Position numbers and translations under genes: made by a program
The notes under the pieces: model-generated
What the model saw: the letters and a program-made list of their open reading frames with translations, nothing else
Told to the model about the DNA's origin: nothing
Databases searched by the model: none
Shown: piece after piece, positions 1 through 8,640 of the stretch
Numbering within the stretch: position 1 is the stretch's first letter
How the letters are laid out: the number at the start of each line of letters is the position of its first letter
DNA from: Pseudomonas putida
GTDB lineage: Bacteria > Pseudomonadota > Gammaproteobacteria > Pseudomonadales > Pseudomonadaceae
Assembly (NCBI RefSeq): GCF_002741075.1
Contig: NZ_CP016634.1
Span: 5,730,411 to 5,794,410, forward strand
Length of the DNA stretch: 64,000 bases
Direction of reading: 5' to 3'

Positions 1-185
1 GCGACTACATCGACGGCATGCTGCGCGCCATCGTCGGCATTCGCATGCCCATCGCCCGCCTGCAAGGCGCGCGCAAGCTCAGCCAGAACCGCTTGGCGCA
101 AGACATCGCCGGCGTACGTGACGGCCTGGGCAGCAGCACCGATTACCTGGACAACCAACTCGCGGCGCATATGCGCCCACTCTGA
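1..185 (+). CDS. FMN-binding PaiB-like protein, 3' end only
   Basis: Only the last 60 codons are in the window, in the frame that starts at base 3 and stops with TGA at 183-185. The visible residues include GIRMPIARLQGARKLSQN, which resembles the C-terminal part of the PaiB/FMN-binding 'negative transcriptional regulator' family, split-barrel proteins of about 200 residues. The stop lies 11 bases before the next gene, an acetyltransferase; PaiB-type genes often sit beside acetyltransferases, which fits. Function in this organism is not known and the N-terminal two thirds cannot be seen. Confidence 0.7.
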   Translation, partial: DYIDGMLRAIVGIRMPIARLQGARKLSQNRLAQDIAGVRDGLGSSTDYLDNQLAAHMRPL

Positions 186-196
186 AGGAAAAGACC

Positions 197-643
197 ATGC
201 CCAGCGTTACCCTGCGCCCCGTGAGCGCCAACGACCATGCCGCCTGGCTCGCCCTCTGGCAGGCCTACCTGCGCTTCTACGAAACCGAATTGGCCGATGA
301 GGTCAGCGCCAGCACCTGGCAGCGCCTGCTGGATGCGAACGAACCCACTCATTCGGCCCTGGCCTGGGTCGATGGCAAGGCGGTGGGGATGGTCAACTGG
401 ATCTATCATCGCTCCAACTGGAGCATCGAGAACGCCTGCTACCTGCAGGATTTGTACGTCAACACAGACCAGCGTGGTTTGGGCATTGGTCGCCAACTGA
501 TCGAGCACGTCTACGCGACCGCCAAGGCAGCCAACTGCATCAAGGTGCACTGGCTGACCCATGAAACCAATGCCACCGCCATCCGCCTGTACGAACAGGT
601 CGCCGAACGGCCGGGCTTCATTCAATTTCGCAAAGGGTTGTAG
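197..643 (+). CDS. GNAT-family N-acetyltransferase
   Basis: A 148-residue single-domain GNAT protein that would transfer an acetyl group from acetyl-CoA to a small amine or a protein N-terminus; the substrate cannot be told. The acetyl-CoA pyrophosphate-binding loop is seen as QRGLGIGRQLI around residues 92-102, preceded by the usual beta-4 strand LQDLYV. A purine-rich ribosome site (GGAAAAG) lies just upstream of ATG 197. It sits 11 bases after the PaiB-like gene and 4 bases before a second acetyltransferase, so the three are probably one transcript. Confidence 0.85.
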   Translation: MPSVTLRPVSANDHAAWLALWQAYLRFYETELADEVSASTWQRLLDANEPTHSALAWVDGKAVGMVNWIYHRSNWSIENACYLQDLYVNTDQRGLGIGRQLIEHVYATAKAANCIKVHWLTHETNATAIRLYEQVAERPGFIQFRKGL

Positions 644-647
644 GCCC

Positions 648-1319
648 ATGTCCGACGCACTGAACTGGAAACCTGCGGCAACACCCAAGGCCGAGCCCAT
701 CGAAGGGCGTTTCATCCGCCTGGAAAAGCTCGACCCAGCCCGCCACGGCGATGACCTCTGGGAGGTGCTGCAAGGCCCCGGCTCGGACCCGGTGCTGTGG
801 GACTACCTCCCCTATGGGCCCTTCACCGAGCGCTCAAGCTTCGACCGCTGGCTCGAAGGCAACGCCGCTGGCCGCGACCCACTGTTCTACAGCGTGATCG
901 ACCGCGCCAACGGCCAGGTCCAGGGGATCCTGAGCTACATGTCGATCGTCCCCGAACAGGGCCGCTTCGAGATCGGCCACATCGCTTTCGGCGCCGCCAT
1001 GCAACGCACACCTCGGGGCACCGAGGCCGTCTACTTGCTAAGCCAACTCGGTTTTGCCCTGGGCAATCGTCGTCTGGAGTGGAAGTGCAACAACGCCAAC
1101 GCCCGCTCCAAACGCGCCGCCGAACGCTTCGGCTTCGTCTTCGAGGGGGTTTTCCGCAAACACATGGTGGTCAAGGATCACAACCGGGATACGGCCTGGT
1201 ACTCGATCACCGATGATGAGTGGCCAAGCGTTGCGGCAGGCTTCGAGCGCTGGTTGAGCGCAGAGAACCAGCAGCCCGAGGGGCAAGTGAAGACCTTGGA
1301 GGCCTGCCGTAAAGGCTGA
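648..1319 (+). CDS. RimJ/RimL-type GNAT acetyltransferase
   Basis: A 223-residue protein of the GNAT subfamily related to RimJ/RimL and to the 'GNAT_acetyltr_3' enzymes. The N-terminal IEGRFIRLEKLDP, the central GHIAFG strand and the C-terminal NARSKRAAERFGFVFEG segment are typical. I chose ATG 648 rather than the upstream in-frame start at 561, because the longer form would overlap most of the end of the preceding gene with residues unlike the family. The substrate is unknown. It is the last gene of the short plus-strand group and is followed by a REP-type repeat. Confidence 0.85.
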   Translation: MSDALNWKPAATPKAEPIEGRFIRLEKLDPARHGDDLWEVLQGPGSDPVLWDYLPYGPFTERSSFDRWLEGNAAGRDPLFYSVIDRANGQVQGILSYMSIVPEQGRFEIGHIAFGAAMQRTPRGTEAVYLLSQLGFALGNRRLEWKCNNANARSKRAAERFGFVFEGVFRKHMVVKDHNRDTAWYSITDDEWPSVAAGFERWLSAENQQPEGQVKTLEACRKG

Positions 1320-1330
1320 GAATGTAGGCA

Positions 1331-1400
1331 GCCTTTTCGCGGGTAAACCCGCCCCCACAGGGACTGTATTGTCCTTCCGGGAGCGGGTTTACCCGCGAAC
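1331..1400. repeat. REP-like inverted pair
   Basis: Two inverted copies of a sequence with the core CGCGGGTAAACCCGC face each other (TTTTCGCGGGTAAACCCGCC at 1334-1353 and GAGCGGGTTTACCCGCGAAC at 1381-1400). This matches the repetitive extragenic palindromes common in P. putida, which lie between genes and can stabilise mRNA ends or be targets for REP-associated transposases. It lies between the convergent ends of the acetyltransferase gene and pycB. Confidence 0.8.
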
Positions 1401-1420
1401 ATCCCGCACAGATTCAGCAC

Positions 1421-1446
1421 AAAAAAAGGGGAGCCTATCGCTCCCC
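1421..1446 (-). terminator. Rho-independent terminator of pycAB
   Basis: On the minus strand the hairpin GGGGAGCGATAGGCTCCCC is followed by seven T, about 34 bases past the pycB stop. This is a standard intrinsic terminator for the pycA-pycB transcript. Confidence 0.9.
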
Positions 1447-1479
1447 ATGAGGTAAACCGCTTGTAGTCGAAGGCTTCGA

Positions 1480-3288
1480 TCAGCCTTCGATCTCGATCAG
1501 GATCTCGCCCGGCGTGACGCGATCGCCTTTGGCCACGTGGATGGCAGTGACCTTGCCGGCGATCGGGGCCTGGACTTCGGTCTCCATCTTCATGGCTTCG
1601 GTGATCAGCACCGGCTGGCCAGCCTTGACGGTGTCGCCTTCCTTGACCAGCACATCGACGATGTTGCCCGGCATGGTGGTGCTCACATGGCCTGGGCCGC
1701 TGGCCTGCTTGCGCTTGCTGCCGCCGCCGCTGACGAACTCGTTGAGCGGTTCGAACACCACTTCTTCCGGCATGCCGTCGATGGACAGGTAGAAGTGACG
1801 CTTGCCTTCAGCCTTGACGCCCACGCCGGTGATATCGACGCGGTAGGTCTCGCCGTGCACGTCGATGACGAACTCGGTCGGCACACCTTCGCCGCCCGGG
1901 CCTGCCACGGCGCCGGCTTCCGGGATCGGCAGCAGGGCTTCAGGAGTCAGGGTGCCGGCTTCACGCTCCTCAAGGAACTTGCGACCGATGTCCGGGAACA
2001 TCGCGAAGGTCAGCACGTCTTCCTCGCAGCGGGCCAGGTTGCCGATATCGGCGCGCAGCTTGGCCATTTCCGGCTTGAGCAGGTCGGCCGGGCGCACGTC
2101 GATCACTTCTTCGCTACCGATCGCCTGGCGACGCAGTTGTTCGTTGACCACGCCTGGCGCCTTGCCGTAACCGCCCTGAAGGTACAGCTTCACCTCGTTG
2201 GTGATGGTCTTGTAGCGCTCGCCAGCCAGCACGTTGAAGAACGCCTGGGTGCCGACGATCTGCGAGGTCGGGGTCACCAGCGGCGGGAAGCCGAGGTCTT
2301 CACGTACGCGCGGGATCTCCGCCAGCACTTCGTTCATGCGGCTGAGCGCGCCCTGCTCCTTGAGCTGGTTGGCCAGGTTGGAAATCATGCCGCCTGGCAC
2401 CTGGTTGACCTGCACGCGGGTGTCCACCGCGGTGAACTCGCTTTCGAACTGGTGGTACTTCTTGCGTACGGCATAGAAGTACAGGCCGATCTCCTGCAGC
2501 AGCTCCAGGTCCAGGCCCGTGTCGAACTCGGTGCCCTTGAGCGCGGCGACCATCGACTCGGTACCTGGGTGGCTGGTGCCCCAGGCGAAGCTGGAGATCG
2601 CGGTGTCGATGTGGTCGGCACCATTTTCCACAGCCTTGAGCTGGCACATAGCGGCCAGGCCGGCAGTGTCGTGGGAATGGATGAACACCGGCAACGACTG
2701 CTCGGCCTTCAGCGCCTTGACCAGTTCGCCAGTGGCGAACGGGGTCAACAGGCCGGCCATGTCCTTGATCGCCACCGAGTCGCAGCCCATGGCTTCCATC
2801 TGCTTGGCCTGGGCAACGAAGGCGTCGATGGTATGCACCGGGCTGGTGGTGTAGGCGATGGTGCCCTGGGCGTGCTTGCCAGCAGCCTTGACCGCTTCGA
2901 TGGCCACACGCAGGTTACGCACGTCGTTCATGGCATCGAAGATGCGGAACACGTCGATGCCGTTGACCGCGGCCTTGGCGACGAAGGCCTTGACCACGTC
3001 GTCGCTGTAGTGGCGGTAGCCCAGCAGGTTCTGGCCACGCAGCAGCATTTGCAGGCGGGTGTTGGGCAGTGCGGCGCGCAGCTTGCGCAGACGCTCCCAT
3101 GGGTCTTCCTTGAGGAAGCGCACACAGGCATCGAAGGTCGCGCCACCCCAGACTTCCAGGGACCAGTAGCCCACCTTGTCGAGCTTGTCGCAGATCGGCA
3201 GCATGTCTTCGGTGCGCATGCGGGTGGCCAGCAGGGACTGGTGGGCGTCGCGCAGGATTGTGTCGGTTACGTGAATTTTCTTGGACAT
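1480..3288 (-). CDS. pycB: Pyruvate carboxylase subunit B (carboxyltransferase + biotin carrier)
   Basis: A 602-residue protein that moves CO2 from carboxybiotin to pyruvate to make oxaloacetate, the anaplerotic step that refills the TCA cycle. The N-terminal HMGL-like carboxyltransferase domain starts with DTILRDAHQSLLATRM; a conserved carboxylase domain follows; the last 70 residues are a biotinyl domain with the attachment motif EAMKMET. This is the two-subunit pyruvate carboxylase of pseudomonads, often mislabelled oxaloacetate decarboxylase alpha (OadA); no OadB/OadG partners are here. ATG 3288 follows TGAGGAAC at good spacing; the GTG at 3303 overlaps the pycA stop and gives non-family residues. 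Confidence 0.95.
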   Translation of the reverse strand: MSKKIHVTDTILRDAHQSLLATRMRTEDMLPICDKLDKVGYWSLEVWGGATFDACVRFLKEDPWERLRKLRAALPNTRLQMLLRGQNLLGYRHYSDDVVKAFVAKAAVNGIDVFRIFDAMNDVRNLRVAIEAVKAAGKHAQGTIAYTTSPVHTIDAFVAQAKQMEAMGCDSVAIKDMAGLLTPFATGELVKALKAEQSLPVFIHSHDTAGLAAMCQLKAVENGADHIDTAISSFAWGTSHPGTESMVAALKGTEFDTGLDLELLQEIGLYFYAVRKKYHQFESEFTAVDTRVQVNQVPGGMISNLANQLKEQGALSRMNEVLAEIPRVREDLGFPPLVTPTSQIVGTQAFFNVLAGERYKTITNEVKLYLQGGYGKAPGVVNEQLRRQAIGSEEVIDVRPADLLKPEMAKLRADIGNLARCEEDVLTFAMFPDIGRKFLEEREAGTLTPEALLPIPEAGAVAGPGGEGVPTEFVIDVHGETYRVDITGVGVKAEGKRHFYLSIDGMPEEVVFEPLNEFVSGGGSKRKQASGPGHVSTTMPGNIVDVLVKEGDTVKAGQPVLITEAMKMETEVQAPIAGKVTAIHVAKGDRVTPGEILIEIEG

Positions 3289-3299
3289 TATGGGGTTCC

Positions 3300-4715
3300 T
3301 CACAGGCCTGCGTGGGCGGCGATGGCGGCGGCGATGGCCAGGGCCAGCTCTTCGGGTTTGCGCTTGATCGAGTAGTTGGTCAGTTCCGGGTGGCTTTCCA
3401 CGAAGCTGGTGTTGAACTGGCCGCTACGGAATTCCGGATTGCGCAGGATCTCCTGGTAATACGCGGCGGTGGTCTTCACACCTTGCACGCGCATGTCGTC
3501 CAGGGCCCGCAGGCCGCGGTCCATGGCTTCTTCCCAGGTCAACGCCCAGACCACCAGCTTCAGGCACATGGAGTCGTAGAACGGCGGAATGGTGTAGCCG
3601 GTGTAGATCGCGGTGTCGGTACGCACGCCTGGGCCGCCGGGCGCGTAGTAACGGGTGATCTTGCCGAAGCTGGGCAGGAAGTTGTTCTTCGGGTCTTCGG
3701 CGTTGATACGGAACTGCAACGCGTAGCCACGGTGCTGGATGTCTTCCTGCTTGACCGACAGCGGCAGGCCCGAAGCGATGCGGATCTGCTCGCGCACGAT
3801 GTCGATGCCGGTGATTTCTTCGGTGATGGTGTGTTCTACCTGCACGCGGGTGTTCATCTCCATGAAGTACACCTCGCCATCGGCGAGCAGGAACTCCACG
3901 GTACCGGCGTTCTCGTAGTTCACGGCCTTGGCCGCGCGGACCGCCAGGTCGCCGATGTAGGCGCGCTGTTCCGGGGTCAGTTGCGGACTTGGGGCGATCT
4001 CGATGAGCTTTTGGTTACGGCGCTGGATCGAGCAGTCGCGCTCGAACAGGTGCACCACATTGCCGAAGCTGTCACCCAGGATCTGCGCCTCGATGTGCTT
4101 GGGGTTGACGATGCATTTTTCCAGGAACACTTCCGCCGAGCCGAAGGCCTTGGTGGCCTCGGAAATCACACGGGGGAAGGCTTGCTCCAGCTCCTCACGG
4201 CTGTTGCAGCGACGGATACCGCGTCCGCCACCACCGGAAGTGGCCTTGAGCATCACCGGATAACCGATGCGGTCACCCTCGGCCAGCGCTTCGTGGATGT
4301 CGGCGACGTTGCCTTCCGTACCGGGGGTTACCGGTACACCGGCCTGGATCATGGTGCGGCGCGCTTCGGTCTTGTCGCCCATGCGGCGAATGACGTCCGC
4401 GGCAGGGCCGATGAACTTGATGCCACGCTCGGCACAGATTTCCGCCAGCTCGGCGTTTTCCGACAGGAAGCCGTAACCTGGATGCAGCGCATCACAGCCG
4501 GTTTCCACGGCCAGGTTGACCAGCTTGCGCGGGTTCAGATAACCGGCCAGAGGCTCGGCACCGATGCTGTAGGCCTCGTCGGCGCGCTTGACGTGCAAGG
4601 CATGACGGTCGGCGTCGGAATAGATCGCCACAGAGCGAATGCCCATCTCGGCGCAAGCACGCACGATCCGAACTGCGATTTCACCCCGGTTGGCGATCAG
4701 GATTTTTTTTATCAC
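3300..4715 (-). CDS. pycA: Pyruvate carboxylase subunit A (biotin carboxylase)
   Basis: A 471-residue ATP-grasp biotin carboxylase that carboxylates the biotin on PycB using ATP and bicarbonate. The N-terminal KKILIANRGEIAVRIVRAC, the glycine-rich ATP loop KATSGGGGRG and the metal/ATP site MEMNTRVQVEHTITEE are all intact. I take GTG 4715 as start because the family begins with M-[IT]-K-K-ILIANRGEIA and GGGAAG lies about eight bases upstream; the in-frame GTG 4745 would add ten unusual residues. It is 11 bases upstream of pycB and divergent from pycR across 189 bases. Confidence 0.95.
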   Translation of the reverse strand: MIKKILIANRGEIAVRIVRACAEMGIRSVAIYSDADRHALHVKRADEAYSIGAEPLAGYLNPRKLVNLAVETGCDALHPGYGFLSENAELAEICAERGIKFIGPAADVIRRMGDKTEARRTMIQAGVPVTPGTEGNVADIHEALAEGDRIGYPVMLKATSGGGGRGIRRCNSREELEQAFPRVISEATKAFGSAEVFLEKCIVNPKHIEAQILGDSFGNVVHLFERDCSIQRRNQKLIEIAPSPQLTPEQRAYIGDLAVRAAKAVNYENAGTVEFLLADGEVYFMEMNTRVQVEHTITEEITGIDIVREQIRIASGLPLSVKQEDIQHRGYALQFRINAEDPKNNFLPSFGKITRYYAPGGPGVRTDTAIYTGYTIPPFYDSMCLKLVVWALTWEEAMDRGLRALDDMRVQGVKTTAAYYQEILRNPEFRSGQFNTSFVESHPELTNYSIKRKPEELALAIAAAIAAHAGL

Positions 4716-4819
4716 TGGAGTCTTCCCAAAGCCGATGGAACACACGAGCCGGGTTTACCGGTCGGCGCGTGGCCAGAGGTTGCTGGCCAGTCGCAAACCA
4801 ACCCTATCGCTGTAGGTTG

Positions 4820-4870
4820 ATAAACAAAAATCAATATTTGTTAGGGTCGGCATAAGCAAAAGCTTATAGT
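4820..4870. promoter_or_regulatory. Divergent pycA/pycR operator region
   Basis: Two palindromes lie between the divergent genes: AACAAAAATCAATATTTGTT at 4823-4842 (AACAAA...TTTGTT arms) and ATAAGCAAAAGCTTAT at 4852-4867. LysR-type regulators usually bind paired inverted sites in such divergent regions, so these are candidate PycR sites. That PycR binds here is inference. Confidence 0.5.
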
Positions 4871-4904
4871 GCCGTAACAAGGTTTTGCGAAGGCTTAGGA
4901 AAAA

Positions 4905-5867
4905 ATGCGTAAGTCATTGATGCGTATGACATTGCGTCAGTTACAGATCTTCAACGAGGTGTGTGATCTGCGCTCCTACAGCCGGGCGGCAGAGGAAATG
5001 GCGTTGACGCAACCCGCCGTAAGTCTACAGATCCGCCAACTTGAAGAATTGGTCGGCCAGCCGTTGTTCGAGTACGTAGGCAAGAAGCTCTACCTGACCG
5101 AAGCGGCCGAAGCCTTGCAGCGTGCCAGCCGGGACATCTTCGGGCGCCTGGAAAACCTCGACATGCAGCTATCGGACATGCAGGGCTCACTACAGGGCCA
5201 GCTCAAACTTGCAATCGAGTCCAGCGCCAAATACTTCGTGCCCCACCTGTTCGCCGCCTTCAAGCAACGTCACCCTGAGGTCAACCTGACCCTGACGGTG
5301 GTCAACCGGGCCCAGGCGATCCGCCGGCTCTCGGATAACCGCGACGACCTGATCATCATGTCCATGGTGCCCCAGGACATGGGCCTTGAGTTCATGCCGT
5401 TCCTGAACAACCCGATCGTAGCCGTGGCGCCCCCCGACCATCCGCTGTGCAAGCTGGAGACACTGCGCCTGCAGGATCTTGAACCTCATACGCTGCTGAT
5501 CCGAGAGCAGGGTTCGGGCACTCGCAAGGCCTGCGAGGAGTACTTCAAGGACAAGCGCGTGCACTTCACCCAGACCTTGGAGGTCGCCTCGGCCGATGCC
5601 CAGCGCGAATGTGTGATCGCAGGCCTGGGCATCGCCCTGCTCACGCGCCATGCGCTGAACCTGGAGCTGGCCACCGGCGTGCTCAAGGAGCTACCGGTGG
5701 AAGAACTGCCGCTGTACCGCAGCTGGTGCGTGGTGCAGTCCAAGGCCAAACGGCAATCACCGGTAGCCTTGGCGTTCCTTGCGTTCATTCGCAACGAACG
5801 GGCAAAGATCAGCGGGCTTGTGGAGCGATTTTCGGGGAAGATGCCGCCGATACCTGCCAAACCGTGA
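4905..5867 (+). CDS. pycR: LysR-type regulator PycR
   Basis: A 320-residue LysR-type regulator. The N-terminal winged helix is clear (LRQLQIFNEVCDLRSYSRAA at residues 10-29, then LTQPAVSLQIRQLEE), followed by a two-lobe effector domain. Divergent placement from pycA matches the P. aeruginosa gene called pycR, which is known there as a regulator of pyruvate carboxylase. Two in-frame methionines downstream (residues 6 and 8) are alternative starts. Its last 59 bases overlap the end of a gene on the other strand, an unusual tail-to-tail overlap. Confidence 0.88.
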   Translation: MRKSLMRMTLRQLQIFNEVCDLRSYSRAAEEMALTQPAVSLQIRQLEELVGQPLFEYVGKKLYLTEAAEALQRASRDIFGRLENLDMQLSDMQGSLQGQLKLAIESSAKYFVPHLFAAFKQRHPEVNLTLTVVNRAQAIRRLSDNRDDLIIMSMVPQDMGLEFMPFLNNPIVAVAPPDHPLCKLETLRLQDLEPHTLLIREQGSGTRKACEEYFKDKRVHFTQTLEVASADAQRECVIAGLGIALLTRHALNLELATGVLKELPVEELPLYRSWCVVQSKAKRQSPVALAFLAFIRNERAKISGLVERFSGKMPPIPAKP

Positions 5868-6027
5868 TGTCCCGCAGGTCGGGGTAGTCGGTGATTTCGC
5901 GCAGTAACTGACGCTGGTCGCAGTAGCTTTCGATCGCGCGGCGAAACTCCATGCGGCGCTGGTCCTTTTCCTGCTGCTTGCGAGCTTTGGCGGTGGGTTG
6001 GAACGAACCGTCATGATCACGTGCCAT
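5809..6027 (-). CDS. PA3496-like small conserved protein
   Basis: A 72-residue, strongly basic protein with the conserved stretch TAKARKQQEKDQRRMEFRRA and then IESYCDQRQLLREI. It resembles the small pseudomonad family known from PA3496, which some databases label a putative envelope integrity protein; no function is established. ATG 6027 has GGGAGA at good spacing; the longer reading frame to 6105 gives non-conserved residues. Its C-terminal 20 codons run antisense through the end of pycR, so the two mRNAs must overlap at the 3' ends. Confidence 0.7.
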   Translation of the reverse strand: MARDHDGSFQPTAKARKQQEKDQRRMEFRRAIESYCDQRQLLREITDYPDLRDITVWQVSAASSPKIAPQAR

Positions 6028-6130
6028 TGCCTGTCTCCCAGTTAGGATGCGGGGAGCTTCAGGTTGGGCGCAAAGGTTTACGGTTTGGCTGTGGATTGGT
6101 GACAAAACCGTGAAACCTGCTTTGCCTGCT

Positions 6131-6200
6131 CTGGGCCTTTCGCGGGTAAACCCACACAGGGTTCGCGCTGATGCCTTTAGGCGCGGGTCTACCCCGAATA
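6131..6200. repeat. REP-like inverted pair
   Basis: A second, more degenerate REP-type inverted pair: CCTTTCGCGGGTAAACCCAC at 6136-6155 and GCGCGGGTCTACCCCGAATA at 6181-6200. It lies downstream of the RpiR regulator gene (minus strand) and upstream of the small PA3496-like gene. Confidence 0.65.
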
Positions 6201-6220
6201 AGCCAGCGCAGGCAGCGGTG

Positions 6221-7087
6221 TCAGTCGTCGGTCGCCTTGATCGACTTGGGCGACAGGCGCAGGCTGCGCAAGCTGCGTTTCACGCTCTTGAGGTGGTTCA
6301 CCAGGCTCGGCCCCCGGGCCATGGCCACGCCCATGGCCAGTACGTCGATCACGACCAGGTGAGCGATGCGAGAGGTCAGAGGGGTGTAGATTTCGGTGTC
6401 TTCGTGCACGTCGATGGCCAGGTTGACGGTGGACAACTCGGCCAAGGGCGTCTGGCTCGGGCACAGGGTAATCAGGTTGGCGCCGCTTTCGCGCACCAGG
6501 TTGGCGGTGATCAACAGGTCCTTGGAACGGCCCGACTGGGAAATGCACACCGCTACGTCGCCAGGCTTGAGGGTCACCGCCGACATGGCCTGCATGTGCG
6601 GGTCGGAATACGCCGCGGCGCTGAGCAACAGACGGAAGAACTTGTGCTGGGCATCGGCAGCCACTGCGCCCGAGGCACCGAAACCATAGAACTCCACACG
6701 CTGGGCCTGGGCCATGGCCGTCACCGCCTGTTGCAGGGCCTGAGGGTTGAGGTGCTCGCGCACTTCCATCAGGGTGTGCAGGGTGGTATCGAAAATCTTC
6801 AGGCTGTAATCGGCGACCGAGTCGTCTTCATGGATGGCGAACTGGCCAAAACTGGCGCCTGCGGCCAGGCTCTGGGCCAGCTTGAGCTTGAGATCCTGGA
6901 AGCCCGAGCAACCGATCGCGCGGCAGAAACGCACGATGGTCGGCTCGCTGATCCCCACGCTGTGGGCGAGGTCGGCCATTGAGCTGTGCATGACGGCAGC
7001 CGGATCGAGCAGCACATGGTCGGCCACTTTCAGTTCCGATTTGCGCAGCAAATGGCGCGATTGGGCGATATGTTGCAACAGATTCAC
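6221..7087 (-). CDS. RpiR-family (HexR-like) transcriptional regulator
   Basis: A 288-residue RpiR-family regulator. An N-terminal helix-turn-helix (DLAHSVGISEPTIVRFCRAI, about residues 40-59) is followed by a SIS sugar-phosphate domain (EFYGFGASGAVAADAQHKFF, about 130-149). HexR, the close relative, senses KDPG and represses glucose catabolism genes. This gene is divergent from zwf but its sequence differs from the HexR known at the edd-glk locus, so I read it as a paralogue controlling this zwf copy. A palindromic operator lies in the shared promoter. Confidence 0.85.
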   Translation of the reverse strand: MNLLQHIAQSRHLLRKSELKVADHVLLDPAAVMHSSMADLAHSVGISEPTIVRFCRAIGCSGFQDLKLKLAQSLAAGASFGQFAIHEDDSVADYSLKIFDTTLHTLMEVREHLNPQALQQAVTAMAQAQRVEFYGFGASGAVAADAQHKFFRLLLSAAAYSDPHMQAMSAVTLKPGDVAVCISQSGRSKDLLITANLVRESGANLITLCPSQTPLAELSTVNLAIDVHEDTEIYTPLTSRIAHLVVIDVLAMGVAMARGPSLVNHLKSVKRSLRSLRLSPKSIKATDD

Positions 7088-7130
7088 AGGCTGGACTCGG
7101 TTATGATCGGCTGGCCGGGATGTAGCTTTC

Positions 7131-7147
7131 TTGTAGTTATACTACAT
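7131..7147. promoter_or_regulatory. RpiR/HexR-type operator
   Basis: TGTAGTTATACTACA at 7132-7146 is a perfect inverted repeat with a 3-base centre, and a further half-site TGTAG occurs at 7121-7125. It resembles the TGTAGT...ACTACA class of HexR/RpiR operators and lies between the divergent regulator gene and zwf, so it could control both. Confidence 0.7.
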
Positions 7148-7191
7148 GACCAGCGACCCGCCCAGCTAAACCAATGTGGAGAGTGGTGGTT

Positions 7192-8634
7192 TTGACTATT
7201 CCTTGCGACATCCTGGTCTTCGGCGGTTCGGGCGATCTGGCCCTGCACAAGCTACTGCCGGCGCTCTACCACCTCTATCGCGAGGCTCGCCTGCACAATG
7301 CCGTGAGGATCATCGCCCTGGCGCGGCGCAACCTTCCCCGGGACGAATACCTCAAGCTCGCCGAACGCAACTGCCGAGCGCAGATCGCCCGCCAGGATTT
7401 CGACGAGGAGGTCTGGCGACGCTTCTGCGCGCGCCTGGACTACTTCGCCATGGATGCCTCGCAAAGCGCCGACTTCGTTCGCCTGGCACGCTATCTGGGC
7501 GAGCCTGGAGGCTTGGCGCGCATCTACTACCTGGCGACTGCGCCCAACCTGTTCGTGCCGATCGCCAACCATCTGCGCATCGCAGGCCTGGCCGACAGCG
7601 AGGCGCGGATCGTGCTGGAAAAACCCATCGGCCATTCACTCGAATCGGCCACGGCCATCAACGAGGCGATCGGCGCGGTGTTCGACGAGTCCCAGGTGTT
7701 TCGCATCGACCATTACCTGGGCAAGGAAACCGTGCAGAACCTCATGGCGCTGCGCTTTGCCAATGCCCTGCTGGAACCGGTATGGCGCAATGGCCAGGTC
7801 GACCACGTGCAAATCAGCGTCTGCGAGACATTGGGCGTAGAAAACCGCGGCGCCTACTACGACCGTGCGGGCGCGACCCGGGACATGCTGCAGAACCATC
7901 TGCTGCAGCTGCTGTGCCTGGTGGCCATGGAGCCGCCGGCACAATTCGAGGCCGAGGCGGTGCGTGACGAAAAGGTGAAGATTCTGCGTGCTCTCAAGCC
8001 GATTAGCGGTCAAGACGTGCAGGACAAGACCGTGCGCGGGCAGTATGGCACCGGTCGGATCGGCGGCCAGGAAGTGCCGGCGTACTACTTCGAAAAGGAC
8101 GTGGACAACGACAGCGACACCGAGACCTTCGTCGCGGTGCAGGCACAGATCGACAACTGGCGATGGGCTGGCGTGCCCTTCTACCTGCGTACCGGCAAGC
8201 GCATGGCGCGGCGCTCCTCGCAGATCGTCATCCAGTTCAAGCCCGTACCTCACGAGCTGTTCAGTGGCGGGCAGGTCAACCAGTTGCTGATCCAGCTGCA
8301 ACCCGATGAACGCATCAGCCTGCGCATGATGACCAAGAGTCCGGGCAAAGGCATGCGCCTGGAGCCGGTGGAGCTGGACCTGAACCTAGCCCAGGTGTTC
8401 GGCCAGACCCGTCGCTGGGAAGCCTACGAACGGCTGCTGCTGGATGTGCTCGCGGGCGACTCGACGTTGTTCATGCGTCGCGACGAGGTCGAGGCTGCCT
8501 GGGCCTGGATCGACCCGATCCTGCAAGGCTGGGAGGAACACTTCCAGGCACCACGCCCCTACCCCGCCGGCAGCAACGGCCCGGAGCAGGCCAACAGCCT
8601 GCTGGCCCACCAGGGCAGGCATTGGCATAGCTGA
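7192..8634 (+). CDS. zwf: Glucose-6-phosphate 1-dehydrogenase
   Basis: A 480-residue glucose-6-phosphate dehydrogenase that oxidises glucose-6-phosphate to 6-phosphogluconolactone and makes NADPH, feeding the Entner-Doudoroff and pentose phosphate routes. The coenzyme loop VFGGSGDLALHK near the N-terminus and the substrate signature RIDHYLGKE in the middle are intact. I prefer TTG 7192 because GGAGAG lies eight bases upstream and MTIPCDILVFGG starts as the family does; ATG 7174 is in frame and possible. Pseudomonads of this group carry several zwf copies; this one stands without pgl or eda, unlike the main glucose operon. Confidence 0.93.
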   Translation: MTIPCDILVFGGSGDLALHKLLPALYHLYREARLHNAVRIIALARRNLPRDEYLKLAERNCRAQIARQDFDEEVWRRFCARLDYFAMDASQSADFVRLARYLGEPGGLARIYYLATAPNLFVPIANHLRIAGLADSEARIVLEKPIGHSLESATAINEAIGAVFDESQVFRIDHYLGKETVQNLMALRFANALLEPVWRNGQVDHVQISVCETLGVENRGAYYDRAGATRDMLQNHLLQLLCLVAMEPPAQFEAEAVRDEKVKILRALKPISGQDVQDKTVRGQYGTGRIGGQEVPAYYFEKDVDNDSDTETFVAVQAQIDNWRWAGVPFYLRTGKRMARRSSQIVIQFKPVPHELFSGGQVNQLLIQLQPDERISLRMMTKSPGKGMRLEPVELDLNLAQVFGQTRRWEAYERLLLDVLAGDSTLFMRRDEVEAAWAWIDPILQGWEEHFQAPRPYPAGSNGPEQANSLLAHQGRHWHS

Positions 8635-8640
8635 AAACGC

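Noticed and set aside
1537..3375. A 612-codon plus-strand frame opposite pycB
   Set aside because: Shadow of pycB, which has all expected domains and a ribosome site.
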